From NCBI GenBank assembly GCA_007121115.1, contig SKMI01000218.1, forward strand, positions 1 through 20,649: a stretch of DNA of 20,649 bases. Reading direction: 5' to 3'. Made by a program: the position numbers and the translations under genes. Within the stretch, counting starts at the first letter, position 1. Each line of letters opens with the position of its first letter. Positions 1-7,783 of the stretch are shown here, one piece after another. Below the pieces are notes generated by a model. It had not been told where the DNA came from, made no database searches, and saw only the letters and a program-made list of their open reading frames with translations. The DNA comes from Paracoccaceae bacterium (lineage in GTDB: Bacteria; Pseudomonadota; Alphaproteobacteria; Rhodobacterales; Rhodobacteraceae).

Positions 1-1
1 G

Positions 2-547
2 ACGCCCCGGCGCCCGGCGCCGCCGCAGGCCCCGGCACGCCACCGCGCCTGCCCGGAAAACGCGGCCTATGGGCAGCTTGTCCGCGCCAGTGACGGGCGG
101 CGGCTGGTGCGCTGCGTGGCGTCGCCGGACGCGCTGCTGACCGTCAGCGGACGCACGGTGCCGCTGGATCCGGACGCGCCGGTGGCACCGTCGCCGGAGC
201 CCGCGGTCGCGGAAACGGCCCCCGCCTCGGAAGCGCCCTCGCAGGTGGCGACCGTGCGGGAAACGCGCCCGCTGCTGATCATCGATTCGCGGGTTTCGGA
301 GCGACCGTTTCCGGATTCGAGCGGCAGTTTCGTGCAGGTCGCGACCTTTGCGGTGCCCGAAAACGCCACTCGAACCAGCGCCGCGCTCAACGCGCAGCGC
401 TTGCCGGTCCGCGCGCAACCCGCGCGCCTGCGTGGCCAGCCGGTGCAGGTGATCTTCGCCGGGCCGTTCCTGACCGAGGCCGACCTGCGCCGTGCGCTGG
501 GCACGGTGCGCGCCATGGGGTTCCGGGACGCCTTTGTGCGCGGTTGA
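2..547 (+). CDS. SPOR-domain protein, 3' part
   Basis: The frame is open from base 2 to a TGA at 545-547, with no in-window start that must be used; the ATG at 107 falls inside continuous coding sequence, so the gene begins outside the window. The visible 181 residues run from a Pro/Ala-rich stretch, through a small segment with two cysteines (CPENAAYG and VRCVASPD), then an acidic Pro/Ala linker, to a C-terminal domain of about 70 residues. That domain starts GSFVQVATF and ends with AGPFLTEADLRRAL and a GFRDAFVR tail, the pattern of a SPOR (sporulation-related repeat) domain. SPOR domains bind denuded septal peptidoglycan, which fits a position next to murB and ftsQAZ. The family call is good; the specific protein is not identified. 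It ends 46 bases before murB and probably belongs to the same transcript. Confidence 0.75.
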   Translation, partial: TPRRPAPPQAPARHRACPENAAYGQLVRASDGRRLVRCVASPDALLTVSGRTVPLDPDAPVAPSPEPAVAETAPASEAPSQVATVRETRPLLIIDSRVSERPFPDSSGSFVQVATFAVPENATRTSAALNAQRLPVRAQPARLRGQPVQVIFAGPFLTEADLRRALGTVRAMGFRDAFVRG

Positions 548-593
548 GGCGCCGCGCTTGCGCCCGGTGTGGGCGCAGGCTACCACCCGGGCG

Positions 594-1568
594 ATGACCC
601 GCACCATGACCCTTGACCCTGCGACCATCGCCCACCGCGGGCGGCTGATGCGCGACCGCCCGCTGGACGCGCTGACCTGGCTGCGGGTGGGCGGCCCGGC
701 GGACTGGCTGTTCCAGCCTGCCGATGCCGCGGATCTGGCGGATTTCCTTGCTGCGCTGGACCCGGAGGTACCGGTGTTTCCCATGGGTGTCGGGTCCAAC
801 CTGATCGTGCGTGACGGGGGGGTGCGCGCGGTGGTGATCCGGCTGGGGCGGGGGTTCAACGCCATTGCCACCGACGGCGATCGGGTGGCCGCGGGGGCGG
901 CGGCGCTCGATGCGCATGTGGCCCGGCGCGCCGCCGATGCGGGGCTGGACCTGACCTTTCTGCGCACCATACCCGGCGCCATCGGCGGCGCGGTCTGCAT
1001 GAACGCGGGCTGTTACGGAACCTATGTCGCCGACCGTCTGGAAAGCGTGCAGGCGGTATTGCGTGACGGCGAACAGGTCACGCTGGCCGTGGCCGATCTG
1101 GGGCTGGCGTATCGCCAGTCCGCACTGCCCGAGGGGGCGGTGATCGTCTCGGCCACCTTCCGCGCGCCGCAGGGCAACCCCGAGGCGCTGCACCGCACCA
1201 TGGACGAACAACTGGCCCGCCGTGATGCTACCCAGCCCACGCGCGACCGCAGCGCGGGCTCGACCTTTCGCAACCCCGCCGGATTCAGTTCCACCGGGCA
1301 GGCGGATGACAGCCATGACCTGAAGGCCTGGAAGCTGATCGATGCCGCCGGGCTGCGCGGGGCGCGGCTGGGGGGCGCGCAGATGTCGCCCATGCACCCG
1401 AATTTCCTGATCAACACCGGTGGCGCCACCGCAGCCGAACTGGAAGCCCTGGGCGAGGAGGTTCGAAAAAGGGTTTTGCGCCACAGCGGAATCCCGCTAC
1501 AGTGGGAAGTCAGGCGTATTGGCGAAGTGGGTCAGGCTCCGGTCGGTGATGTGACCCTGCAAGAGTGA
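594..1568 (+). CDS. murB: UDP-N-acetylenolpyruvoylglucosamine reductase MurB
   Basis: MurB is the cytoplasmic FAD enzyme that uses NADPH to reduce UDP-GlcNAc-enolpyruvate to UDP-MurNAc in peptidoglycan precursor synthesis. With the ATG at 594 it has 324 residues. FAD/substrate motifs are RVGGPADW (31-38), PMGVGSNLIVRDGG (63-76) and IPGAIGG with MNAGCYG (126-142). The catalytic serine is in GSTFRNP (Ser223), the conserved glutamate in WEVRRIG (Glu305), and QMSPMHPNFLINTGG (263-277) is conserved. The absence of the extra loop of the E. coli enzyme suggests the shorter type II form. Neither start candidate (594 or 606) has a clear Shine-Dalgarno sequence; upstream in-frame ATGs overlap the SPOR gene and are less likely. 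It lies in the dcw cluster, but ddl, which usually follows, is missing here. Confidence 0.95.
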   Translation: MTRTMTLDPATIAHRGRLMRDRPLDALTWLRVGGPADWLFQPADAADLADFLAALDPEVPVFPMGVGSNLIVRDGGVRAVVIRLGRGFNAIATDGDRVAAGAAALDAHVARRAADAGLDLTFLRTIPGAIGGAVCMNAGCYGTYVADRLESVQAVLRDGEQVTLAVADLGLAYRQSALPEGAVIVSATFRAPQGNPEALHRTMDEQLARRDATQPTRDRSAGSTFRNPAGFSSTGQADDSHDLKAWKLIDAAGLRGARLGGAQMSPMHPNFLINTGGATAAELEALGEEVRKRVLRHSGIPLQWEVRRIGEVGQAPVGDVTLQE

Positions 1569-1922
1569 GCTAAGGACGGGCCGGGCAAGACCGGCGACAC
1601 TCCCGACGGGGAACACCCGCGCGGCCCTGACACAACAAGACGCCACGCAAGGCGTTACAAAGAATAGACGCCCCCAAGGGCGGTAGAGGCAGAAAAAAGC
1701 GCCCACAAGCGGCGCGACAGGCAAGGAAGCGGGTATGTCGGGCAGGACAGCCCCCGCGGAATCCATGGAATGCGCTGGCGATCTCGGTATCGCCGCGCGG
1801 TGTGCGCAAGGTGACGGCGCGCGCGACCTCCGGGCTCTCGAGGGGCGGGACAGCGACAGATCGAACGGCGCGGGCCACGGGCGTCCGACGCGCCGACCCG
1901 CGCATCGGCGGGGGGTGCGCGG
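1569..1922 (+). other. 354-bp gap between murB and ftsQ, no recognisable gene
   Basis: No recognisable coding sequence was found in any frame. The frame from 1735 to 1926 is open for 63 codons and ends in an ATGA overlap with ftsQ, but its Arg/Gly-rich product resembles nothing I know. The reverse-strand frame over the same bases looks like a compositional shadow. No D-alanine-D-alanine ligase motif is visible. The stretch holds three short hairpins (1640-1715), entered separately. It may act as the ftsQ leader. Confidence 0.6.
1640..1715. repeat. three evenly spaced short hairpins in the ftsQ leader
   Basis: Three small inverted repeats of the form RCGCC, a 6-7 base loop, then GGCG begin at 1640, 1668 and 1699, about 30 bases apart. 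Arms are ACGCC/GGCGT (1640-1644, 1651-1655), CGCC/GGCG (1669-1672, 1679-1682) and GCGCC/GGCGC (1699-1703, 1711-1715). Each loop contains CAA. A run of six A bases precedes the third. Stems are only 4-5 bp, so chance is possible in GC-rich DNA, but the regular spacing and shared arms are notable. Confidence 0.4.
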
Positions 1923-3161
1923 ATGATGCGCTTCGACCCGCCGCTCTCGCGCCCGCCGGGCGCCCGCCCGTCTCTGCGCGCCGCACCCGGCCGCCCCTTG
2001 CCCGGAACGCCGCGCGTCAGCCCCTTCGGCGCCGAAGATTACACCCGCGCGCCGGACCCTGAACCCCGCAGCACGCATGCCTGGGCCGCAAGCCATGAAC
2101 CGGGCGAATCGGTCTATGCCGACGGGCCGGGCTACACGTCGCATACGGTCGGCGCGGGACGGTCGCGCACGGCACGGGACGCGCGCGACTGCGCTCCCCT
2201 CGGCGGCGACGCGGGCGAGGCCCGGATGCGCGGTGACCTGCCGTATCCGCGCGCCCACCCCGCCCCCACGGTTTCCCACCCGGACCGCACCCGGTCCCGC
2301 TGGCGCCGGTTCCGGCCCGAGCGTGACCCCGCGCCCAGTCGCCTGGCGTATCGGCTGAACCGGCTGTGGCTGACCCCGTCGGTGCGCCGGGCGGTCACCG
2401 TGGGGCTGCCGGTGGCGCTGGTGGCCTTCTCCATCGGTGTGATCGTCAAGGATCCGGTGCGCCAGGACGCCGTGGCCACGATGGTCAATGACATGCACAC
2501 CGCCTTCATCGAGCGCCCCGAATTCCGCATCGAAGGGGTCGCCGTGCCTGGTGTCAGCCCCGAGTTGCGCGCCGCGGTCGAGGCGCGGGTCGATGTGGCC
2601 TTCCCCGAATCCTCGTTCCGGGTGGACCTGGAGGAACTGCGCGGCGCCATCACCACGATCGACGCGGTGGCCGATGCCGAGTTGCGCATCAACGCTGCGC
2701 GCGAGCTGGAAATCCGCCTGACCGAGCGCGAACCGGCGGTGGTCTGGCGCGACCGCACCGGCCTGCTGCTGCTGGACGGCGAAGGCCACCGCATCGCACG
2801 CCTTGCGGCGCGCCATGCCCGCCCCGACCTGTTGCTGATCGCCGGCGAAGGGGCGCAGGCCCATGTCCCCGAGGCGCTGGCGCTGCTGGACGTGGCAGCC
2901 CCCGTCGCCGAACGCCTGCGCGGGCTGGTGCGGGTGGGCGAGCGGCGCTGGGACGTGGTGCTGGACCGCGACCAGCGCATCCTGCTGCCTGAAACCGGGG
3001 CCACCGCCGCGCTGGAACGCGTGATGGCGCTGGACCGCGCGCAGGACCTGCTGGCGCGCGATGTGGCCATTGTGGACCTGCGGCTGCCCGCGCGCCCGGT
3101 CCTGCGCCTGAGCGAAGGCGCCGTCGAAACCCTGCACAGTATCCGCCAGATTCCGGAGTAA
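1923..3161 (+). CDS. ftsQ: cell division protein FtsQ with long N-terminal extension
   Basis: FtsQ is a single-pass inner membrane divisome protein whose periplasmic part links early and late division proteins through the FtsQ-FtsB-FtsL complex. The 412-residue product has a Pro/Arg-rich cytoplasmic region (1-135), the family-like juxtamembrane block DPAPSRLAYRLNRLWLTP (135-152), one membrane helix (about 156-175), a POTRA domain starting near FRIEGVAV (201-208), and the FtsQ beta domain to the end. Relatives are usually around 300 residues, so about 100 N-terminal residues are extra. An internal ATG at 2226 (residue 102), with GAGG five bases upstream, would give 311 residues. The extension keeps high GC at third codon positions, so 1923 was kept. 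The stop lies three bases before ftsA. Confidence 0.88.
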   Translation: MMRFDPPLSRPPGARPSLRAAPGRPLPGTPRVSPFGAEDYTRAPDPEPRSTHAWAASHEPGESVYADGPGYTSHTVGAGRSRTARDARDCAPLGGDAGEARMRGDLPYPRAHPAPTVSHPDRTRSRWRRFRPERDPAPSRLAYRLNRLWLTPSVRRAVTVGLPVALVAFSIGVIVKDPVRQDAVATMVNDMHTAFIERPEFRIEGVAVPGVSPELRAAVEARVDVAFPESSFRVDLEELRGAITTIDAVADAELRINAARELEIRLTEREPAVVWRDRTGLLLLDGEGHRIARLAARHARPDLLLIAGEGAQAHVPEALALLDVAAPVAERLRGLVRVGERRWDVVLDRDQRILLPETGATAALERVMALDRAQDLLARDVAIVDLRLPARPVLRLSEGAVETLHSIRQIPE

Positions 3162-3164
3162 GCC

Positions 3165-4499
3165 ATGACCGATCCCTACAAGGCCCAGCGAACCATGCGG
3201 CACATGCGCCGCGCCGCCATGCAGCGCGGTGTGATCGGCATTCTGGACATCGGCACGTTCAAGATCGCCGCGCTGGTGCTGCGGTTGGATCCCTCGGCCA
3301 CGCCGGCGAAGGGTTCAGGTGTGGGGCAGCTGGCCGGGCAGGCCGCGTTCCGGGTGATCGGCGCGGGCACCACCCGGTCGCGCGGGGTCCGCTTCGGCGA
3401 GGTGGCGGCCATGTCCGAAACCGAACGCGCCGTGCGCACCGCGCTGCAGGCCGCGCAGAAGATGGCGCAGACGCGGGTGGATCACGTGATCATCTGCGCT
3501 TCGGGTGGCGGCGTGCGCTCCTACGGGCTGGCGGGCGAGGTGGCGCTGGAAGACACCACCGTGGCCGAGGATGACATCGCCCGCGTGCTGGCCGCCTGCG
3601 ACCTACCCGATATCGGCGACGGGCGCGAGGTGCTGCACGCCCAGCCGGTGAACTTCGCGCTGGACCACCGCACCGGGCTTCTGGACCCGCGCGGGCAGAC
3701 CGGGCAGCGGCTGGCGTGCGACATGCATGTGCTGAGCGTGGACACGGCGGCGATCAGCGATCTGATCCAGTGCCTGAAGCGCTGCGATGTGGAACTGGCG
3801 GGGATCGCCTCGGCCGCCTATGTCGCCGGGAAATCCGCGCTGGTCGAAGACGAACAGGAACTGGGCGCCGCCTGCATCGACATCGGCGGCGGGTCCACCG
3901 GGGTGTCGATCTTCATCAAGAAACACATGATCTATGCCGACGGCGTGCGGCTGGGTGGCGATCATGTGACCGGCGATATCTCCAAGGGGTTGCAGGTCGA
4001 TTTCGCCACTGCCGAACGGATCAAGACCTTCTATGGCGGGGTGCAGGCCACCAGCATGGACGACCGCGACATGATCGAGATCGGCGGCGACTCCGGCGAC
4101 TGGGAAAAGGACCGCCGCACGGTCAGCCGCTCGGAACTGATCGGCATCATGCGCCCGCGGGTCGAGGAAATCCTGGAAGAGGTGCGCGCCCGGCTGGACG
4201 CGGCAGGCTTCGAGCACCTGCCCAGCCAGCAGATCGTGCTGACCGGTGGGGCCAGCCAGACGCCGGGTCTGGACGGGCTGGCCGCGCGCATCCTGGGCCA
4301 GCAGGTCCGCCTTGGCCGCCCGCTGCGGGTGCAGGGCCTGCCGCAGGCCGCCACGGGGCCTGCATTCTCGGCCTCGGTAGGCCTGTGCCTGTTTGCGGCG
4401 CATCCGCAGGATGAATGGTGGGACTTCGAATTGCCCACCGAACGCTACCCGGCGCGGTCCTTCAGGCGGGCGTTGCGATGGTTCCGGGACAACTGGTGA
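3165..4499 (+). CDS. ftsA: cell division protein FtsA
   Basis: FtsA is the actin-like ATPase that anchors FtsZ filaments to the inner membrane and recruits later divisome proteins. The 444-residue product shows the actin-fold motifs: phosphate-1 around DIGT (28-31), phosphate-2 in CIDIGGGSTG (237-246), and the adenosine motif LTGGASQTPG (359-368). The 1C domain typical of FtsA, in place of actin subdomain 1B, should lie at about 80-200. The protein ends in a basic, amphipathic tail, SFRRALRWFRDNW, which fits the C-terminal membrane-targeting helix. The ATG at 3165 has GGAG seven bases upstream, inside the end of ftsQ, so the two genes are probably translationally coupled. The first 20 residues are basic and precede the first strand. 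Confidence 0.96.
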   Translation: MTDPYKAQRTMRHMRRAAMQRGVIGILDIGTFKIAALVLRLDPSATPAKGSGVGQLAGQAAFRVIGAGTTRSRGVRFGEVAAMSETERAVRTALQAAQKMAQTRVDHVIICASGGGVRSYGLAGEVALEDTTVAEDDIARVLAACDLPDIGDGREVLHAQPVNFALDHRTGLLDPRGQTGQRLACDMHVLSVDTAAISDLIQCLKRCDVELAGIASAAYVAGKSALVEDEQELGAACIDIGGGSTGVSIFIKKHMIYADGVRLGGDHVTGDISKGLQVDFATAERIKTFYGGVQATSMDDRDMIEIGGDSGDWEKDRRTVSRSELIGIMRPRVEEILEEVRARLDAAGFEHLPSQQIVLTGGASQTPGLDGLAARILGQQVRLGRPLRVQGLPQAATGPAFSASVGLCLFAAHPQDEWWDFELPTERYPARSFRRALRWFRDNW

Positions 4500-4564
4500 C
4501 CACCAGATGCAGCAGACTCGCCGAAATCAATGGAAAACCGGCGGAAATCAGCCAAGATTTGGGG

Positions 4565-4612
4565 GCAAATTTGCACTTTTTTGATGACCCAACCCGGTAT
4601 GGACTGTAGGAT
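4565..4612 (+). promoter_or_regulatory. possible ftsZ promoter region with 10-bp palindrome
   Basis: The 165-base ftsA-ftsZ gap is AT-rich compared with its surroundings. It contains the perfect palindrome GCAAATTTGC (4565-4574), a T6 run (4577-4582), and a weak promoter-like pair, TTGATG (4582-4587) and TAGGAT (4607-4612), 19 bases apart, which is longer than ideal. A GACTC site (4515-4519) matches the CcrM methylation motif GANTC, which marks cell-cycle promoters in alphaproteobacteria. A separate ftsZ promoter is plausible; the exact elements are uncertain. Confidence 0.35.
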
Positions 4613-4664
4613 ATCTTCAAAATCGAGGCTTAACGGCGCAGATCGAAAGCAGGCGGGACAGGCA

Positions 4665-6380
4665 ATGACACTCACTTTCATTGAAAACCAACAGCAGGAC
4701 TTGGCACCGCGTATCACGGTGTTCGGGGTCGGCGGTGCCGGGGGCAACGCGGTCAACAACATGATCGACAAGAACCTCGAAGGCGTGGACTTCGTGGTCG
4801 CCAACACCGATGCGCAGGCGCTCCTGCAAAGCCGCTCAAGGGCGCGGGTGCAGATGGGCGCCAAGGTGACCGAAGGGCTGGGCGCGGGCGCCCGCGCCTC
4901 GGTCGGTGCCGCGGCGGCCGAGGAAACGATCGAGGAGATCGTCGACCACCTGGCCGGGGCGCATATGTGCTTCATCACCGCCGGCATGGGCGGCGGCACC
5001 GGCACCGGCGCCGCGCCGATCATCGCGCAGGCCGCGCGCGAACTGGGCGTGCTGACCGTTGGCGTGGTGACCAAGCCCTTCCAGTTCGAAGGCGCCAAGC
5101 GCATGCGCCAGGCCGAGGAAGGGGTCGAGGCGCTGCAGAAGGTCGTCGACACGCTGATCATCATTCCCAACCAGAACCTCTTCCGGCTGGCCAACGAAAA
5201 GACCACCTTCACCGAGGCCTTCGCGCTGGCCGATGACGTGCTCTACCAGGGCGTAAAGGGCGTGACCGACCTGATGGTGCGTCCCGGCCTCATCAACCTC
5301 GATTTCGCCGACGTGCGCGCGGTGATGGACGAGATGGGCAAGGCCATGATGGGCACCGGCGAGGCCACCGGCGAAGACCGCGCCATCCAGGCCGCCGAAA
5401 AGGCCATCGCCAACCCGCTCCTGGACGAGATCAGCCTGCACGGCGCCAAGGGCGTGCTGATCAACATCACTGGCGGCTATGACCTGACGCTGTTCGAGCT
5501 GGACGAGGCCGCCAACCGCATCCGCGAGAAGGTCGACCCCGAGGCCAACATCATCGTCGGCTCCACGCTGGACCCCGAGATGGAAGGCGCTATCCGCGTG
5601 TCGGTCGTGGCCACCGGCATCGACGCCAACCAGGCCCATGAAGTCGAGGTGCCGCGCCGCCGCCTGAGCGATCCGATCCGCCCCGACCTGCCCGAACGCG
5701 CCGCCGAGGTCGAATCCCCGGCGCCGGCCCCCGAACCGGAGCCCGAGATCGAAGAGCCCGTGTTCGTCCCGCGCACCGAAGAGCCGCACCCCCACGAGGC
5801 GCAGCCCAACCTGTTCGCCGAACAGGCCGAGGCGAAAACGCCGCCCGCCGCGCATGTCGCCGCGGCCCGTTCGCGCCCGCAGCAGGCGATGCCGCCAATG
5901 CGTTATCGTCAGGAGCAATCCGAACACGAGGCCCGCCACGCAGCAGCACCCCAGCGCCCGGCTGCGGCCTTTGATATGGACGAGGCGCCGCACGAAACTG
6001 CGCCTGCGTCACGGGGCGCAGGTGCGCATGGCGATGCCGAAAACTTCGTTGCGCCGCGCCGCGCCGCCGCGGGCACGCCCTCGCCCGAGACGCTGCAGCG
6101 CCTGCAGGCTGCCGTCCGCAAGCAGCCGAAGACAGGATCGGCCCCATCGGGGCAGCCCGATCACGCAACTGGCGCCGACCCCGATCGGCAAGGGTCTGGT
6201 GGGCGTTTCGGCATCGGCTCGCTGATCAGTCGCATGGCTGGCGGGCAGGGCGGGGATGCCGGCGCCGCGCGTCCGGCGCGCCCGCAGCCACCCATGAGTG
6301 CCCATGACGAGGATCCGGGCGTCTCGCCCGAGCAGGAGCGGATCGAAATCCCCGCCTTCCTGCGCCGACAGGCCAACTGA
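4665..6380 (+). CDS. ftsZ: cell division GTPase FtsZ
   Basis: FtsZ is the tubulin-like GTPase that forms the cytoplasmic Z-ring. The 571-residue product has the N-terminal nucleotide-binding start VFGVGGAGGNAVNNM, the tubulin signature GGGTGTG (109-115), and the T7 synergy loop NLDFAD (211-216) with both catalytic aspartates. The globular core ends at about residue 325. It is followed by a linker of about 235 residues rich in Pro, Ala, Glu and Gln and predicted to be disordered, then the conserved C-terminal peptide EIPAFLRR (561-568), which binds FtsA and other partners. The long linker is typical of alphaproteobacteria. The start ATGACACTC at 4665 has AGGCGGG upstream; an upstream in-frame ATG at 4530 would add 45 unrelated residues and was not used. 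A strong hairpin follows the gene. Confidence 0.97.
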   Translation: MTLTFIENQQQDLAPRITVFGVGGAGGNAVNNMIDKNLEGVDFVVANTDAQALLQSRSRARVQMGAKVTEGLGAGARASVGAAAAEETIEEIVDHLAGAHMCFITAGMGGGTGTGAAPIIAQAARELGVLTVGVVTKPFQFEGAKRMRQAEEGVEALQKVVDTLIIIPNQNLFRLANEKTTFTEAFALADDVLYQGVKGVTDLMVRPGLINLDFADVRAVMDEMGKAMMGTGEATGEDRAIQAAEKAIANPLLDEISLHGAKGVLINITGGYDLTLFELDEAANRIREKVDPEANIIVGSTLDPEMEGAIRVSVVATGIDANQAHEVEVPRRRLSDPIRPDLPERAAEVESPAPAPEPEPEIEEPVFVPRTEEPHPHEAQPNLFAEQAEAKTPPAAHVAAARSRPQQAMPPMRYRQEQSEHEARHAAAPQRPAAAFDMDEAPHETAPASRGAGAHGDAENFVAPRRAAAGTPSPETLQRLQAAVRKQPKTGSAPSGQPDHATGADPDRQGSGGRFGIGSLISRMAGGQGGDAGAARPARPQPPMSAHDEDPGVSPEQERIEIPAFLRRQAN

Positions 6381-6411
6381 TCGGTCGCGGGACAACCTGC
6401 ACGTAATCTTG

Positions 6412-6440
6412 CAAGGACCGGGGCGCTCCCCCGGTCCTTG
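6412..6440 (+). terminator. strong hairpin after ftsZ
   Basis: A perfect 12-bp stem (CAAGGACCGGGG at 6412-6423 pairing with 6429-6440) encloses the 5-base loop CGCTC. It starts 31 bases after the ftsZ stop. The downstream T-run is weak (TCATTC), but stem strength and position fit a transcription terminator closing the division cluster. It also serves to explain the first part of the 357-bp ftsZ-lpxC gap. Confidence 0.75.
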
Positions 6441-6737
6441 TCATTCACTGGGGAAGCGCCCTGCGCAGTTGCGATTGCGGGTGTCAGCGAGCGTCATCGC
6501 TCCTGGTTCGCGGTCACATCCTGCCAATCGCATCACCGGGCGATATTGATTTAAGCATCTGTAATATATGAAATATTCTCACTCCGGGAAACTCTTGCAT
6601 GACCCCGGCAGACTTTGGCGGTCAATGTTTCACAGGGTTGCAAAGAGTGAATTGAGCCTCGGTTCCCGAACAATTAACTTGATCTCAACGCGCGCAGGAC
6701 AGCGCCGATCCACAACAAGACACAGGCAGTCAGGGCA
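6441..6737 (+). promoter_or_regulatory. AT-rich lpxC upstream region with near-consensus CtrA site
   Basis: This is the rest of the ftsZ-lpxC gap; no gene was seen in it. Bases 6541-6580 are strongly AT-rich, with a possible promoter TTGATT (6546-6551) and TGAAAT (6569-6574), spacer 17. Nearer the gene, TTAA (6674-6677), seven bases, then TCAA (6685-6688) is one base from the CtrA consensus TTAA-N7-TTAA. The gap and the terminator before it indicate that lpxC has its own promoter. The exact elements are tentative. Confidence 0.45.
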
Positions 6738-7658
6738 ATGCAGCTCACTCTTGCGCGAACGGTGCACTTCCGCGGCTTTGGCCTGCACTCTGGCTTGCCG
6801 GTGCGAATGCAAGTTGCTCCGGCGCCCGTGGATCACGGAATCGTCTTTGTCCGCACGGACCTGCCCGAAGGCCGCAACCGCATTCCGGCCACCATCGCGC
6901 ACTGGGTTGCGGCGCGGCTGTGCACGCGTCTGGAAAACATTGACGGCGCCAGCGTGGCCACCGTCGAGCATCTGATGGCCGCGCTGGCCGGGTGCGGCAT
7001 CCACAATGCGTGCATCCGTCTGGATGGGCCCGAGGTTCCGATCCTGGATGGTAGCGCCGCACCCTTCCTGCGCAGCCTCATCGCCGCCGGTCTGCGCGAA
7101 CAGCGCGCGCCGGTCCACGTGATACGCATCGTCCGTCCGATCGAGGTCCGCGACGGCGACGCCGTGGCCCGGCTGGAGCCTGCCGACGGCGTGCTGATGA
7201 GTTTCGAGATCGATTTCCCCGATGCCGCCATCGGCCACCAGCGCAAGACGCTGGATCTGGCCAACGGCACGGTGTTGCGCGAACTCGGCGATTCCCGCAC
7301 CTTCTGCCGCCGCGCCGATGTCGAGGCGATGCAGGCGGCGGGGCTTGCGCTGGGGGGCAGCTATGACAACGCCGTGGTGGTCGAAGGCGCCGAGGTGCTC
7401 AGCCCCGGCGGGCTGCGCCACATCGATGAGCCCGTGCGCCACAAGATGCTCGATGCGTTGGGCGATCTGGCCGTGGCCGGGGCGCCGATCGTGGGCCATT
7501 ACACCGGTATCCGCGCCGGACACGCGCTGACGGGCCGGCTTTTGCGCGCCGTGCTGGACGATCCCTCGTGCTTCATCCGCCAGCCCTGCACCGCGGAGCT
7601 GTGGCGCCGCCTGCCCGGTGGATTGCGCAGTGCCGATGCGCTGGCCCTGACGGCCTGA
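6738..7658 (+). CDS. lpxC: UDP-3-O-acyl-N-acetylglucosamine deacetylase LpxC
   Basis: LpxC is the cytoplasmic zinc enzyme that removes the acetyl group from UDP-3-O-acyl-GlcNAc, the committed step of lipid A synthesis. The 306-residue product begins with the family pattern ARTVHFRGFGLHSGLPV. It has VEHLMAAL with Glu77 and zinc ligand His78, the second zinc site HKMLDALGD (His235, Asp239), and the general-base histidine in RAGHALTG (His262). The ATG at 6738 follows CAGTCAGGGCA, a modest ribosome binding site. The gene follows ftsZ, as in many Gram-negative dcw clusters, and starts a run of envelope genes (lpxC, bamD). Length and motifs are complete. Confidence 0.96.
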   Translation: MQLTLARTVHFRGFGLHSGLPVRMQVAPAPVDHGIVFVRTDLPEGRNRIPATIAHWVAARLCTRLENIDGASVATVEHLMAALAGCGIHNACIRLDGPEVPILDGSAAPFLRSLIAAGLREQRAPVHVIRIVRPIEVRDGDAVARLEPADGVLMSFEIDFPDAAIGHQRKTLDLANGTVLRELGDSRTFCRRADVEAMQAAGLALGGSYDNAVVVEGAEVLSPGGLRHIDEPVRHKMLDALGDLAVAGAPIVGHYTGIRAGHALTGRLLRAVLDDPSCFIRQPCTAELWRRLPGGLRSADALALTA

Positions 7659-7722
7659 ATGCGCGTTTGCCACAGGCCCGGCCACTGCAATCCGTTTTCC
7701 CCCGCTGCCTGCGAATGGCGTT

Positions 7723-7751
7723 TTGCGCAGCAGATTCTATTGTGCTAGGAA
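7723..7751 (+). promoter_or_regulatory. candidate bamD promoter
   Basis: TTGCGC (7723-7728) and TAGGAA (7746-7751) are separated by 17 bases, and the -10 is preceded by TGC, an extended -10 form. The pair lies 32 bases before the bamD start in the 125-base lpxC-bamD gap. The -10 is a weak match to TATAAT, so this is a moderate prediction. Confidence 0.42.
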
Positions 7752-7783
7752 GCGAACACGGAGACAGACAGGGATAACAGCAG

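Noticed and set aside
1640..1715. The hairpin triplet as a CRISPR array
   Set aside because: Repeats are only partly alike, stems are 4-5 bp, there are just three units, and no cas genes are nearby.
1735..1926. 63-codon frame ending in an ATGA overlap with ftsQ, as a ddl remnant or leader peptide
   Set aside because: The Arg/Gly-rich product has no ATP-grasp or Ddl motif, and no clear ribosome binding site was seen. The overlap alone is not enough.
1497..3203. Long minus-strand frame across murB end and ftsQ
   Set aside because: It is antisense to ftsQ, with no recognisable domain and an Arg/Gly/Gln-rich composition.
6546..6562. FnrL-type box (TTGAT-N4-ATCAA) in front of lpxC
   Set aside because: Only the TTGAT half is present; the second half does not match.
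6568..6975. Open plus-strand frame starting in the lpxC upstream region
   Set aside because: Over half of it overlaps lpxC in another frame, and it shows no domain or ribosome binding site.
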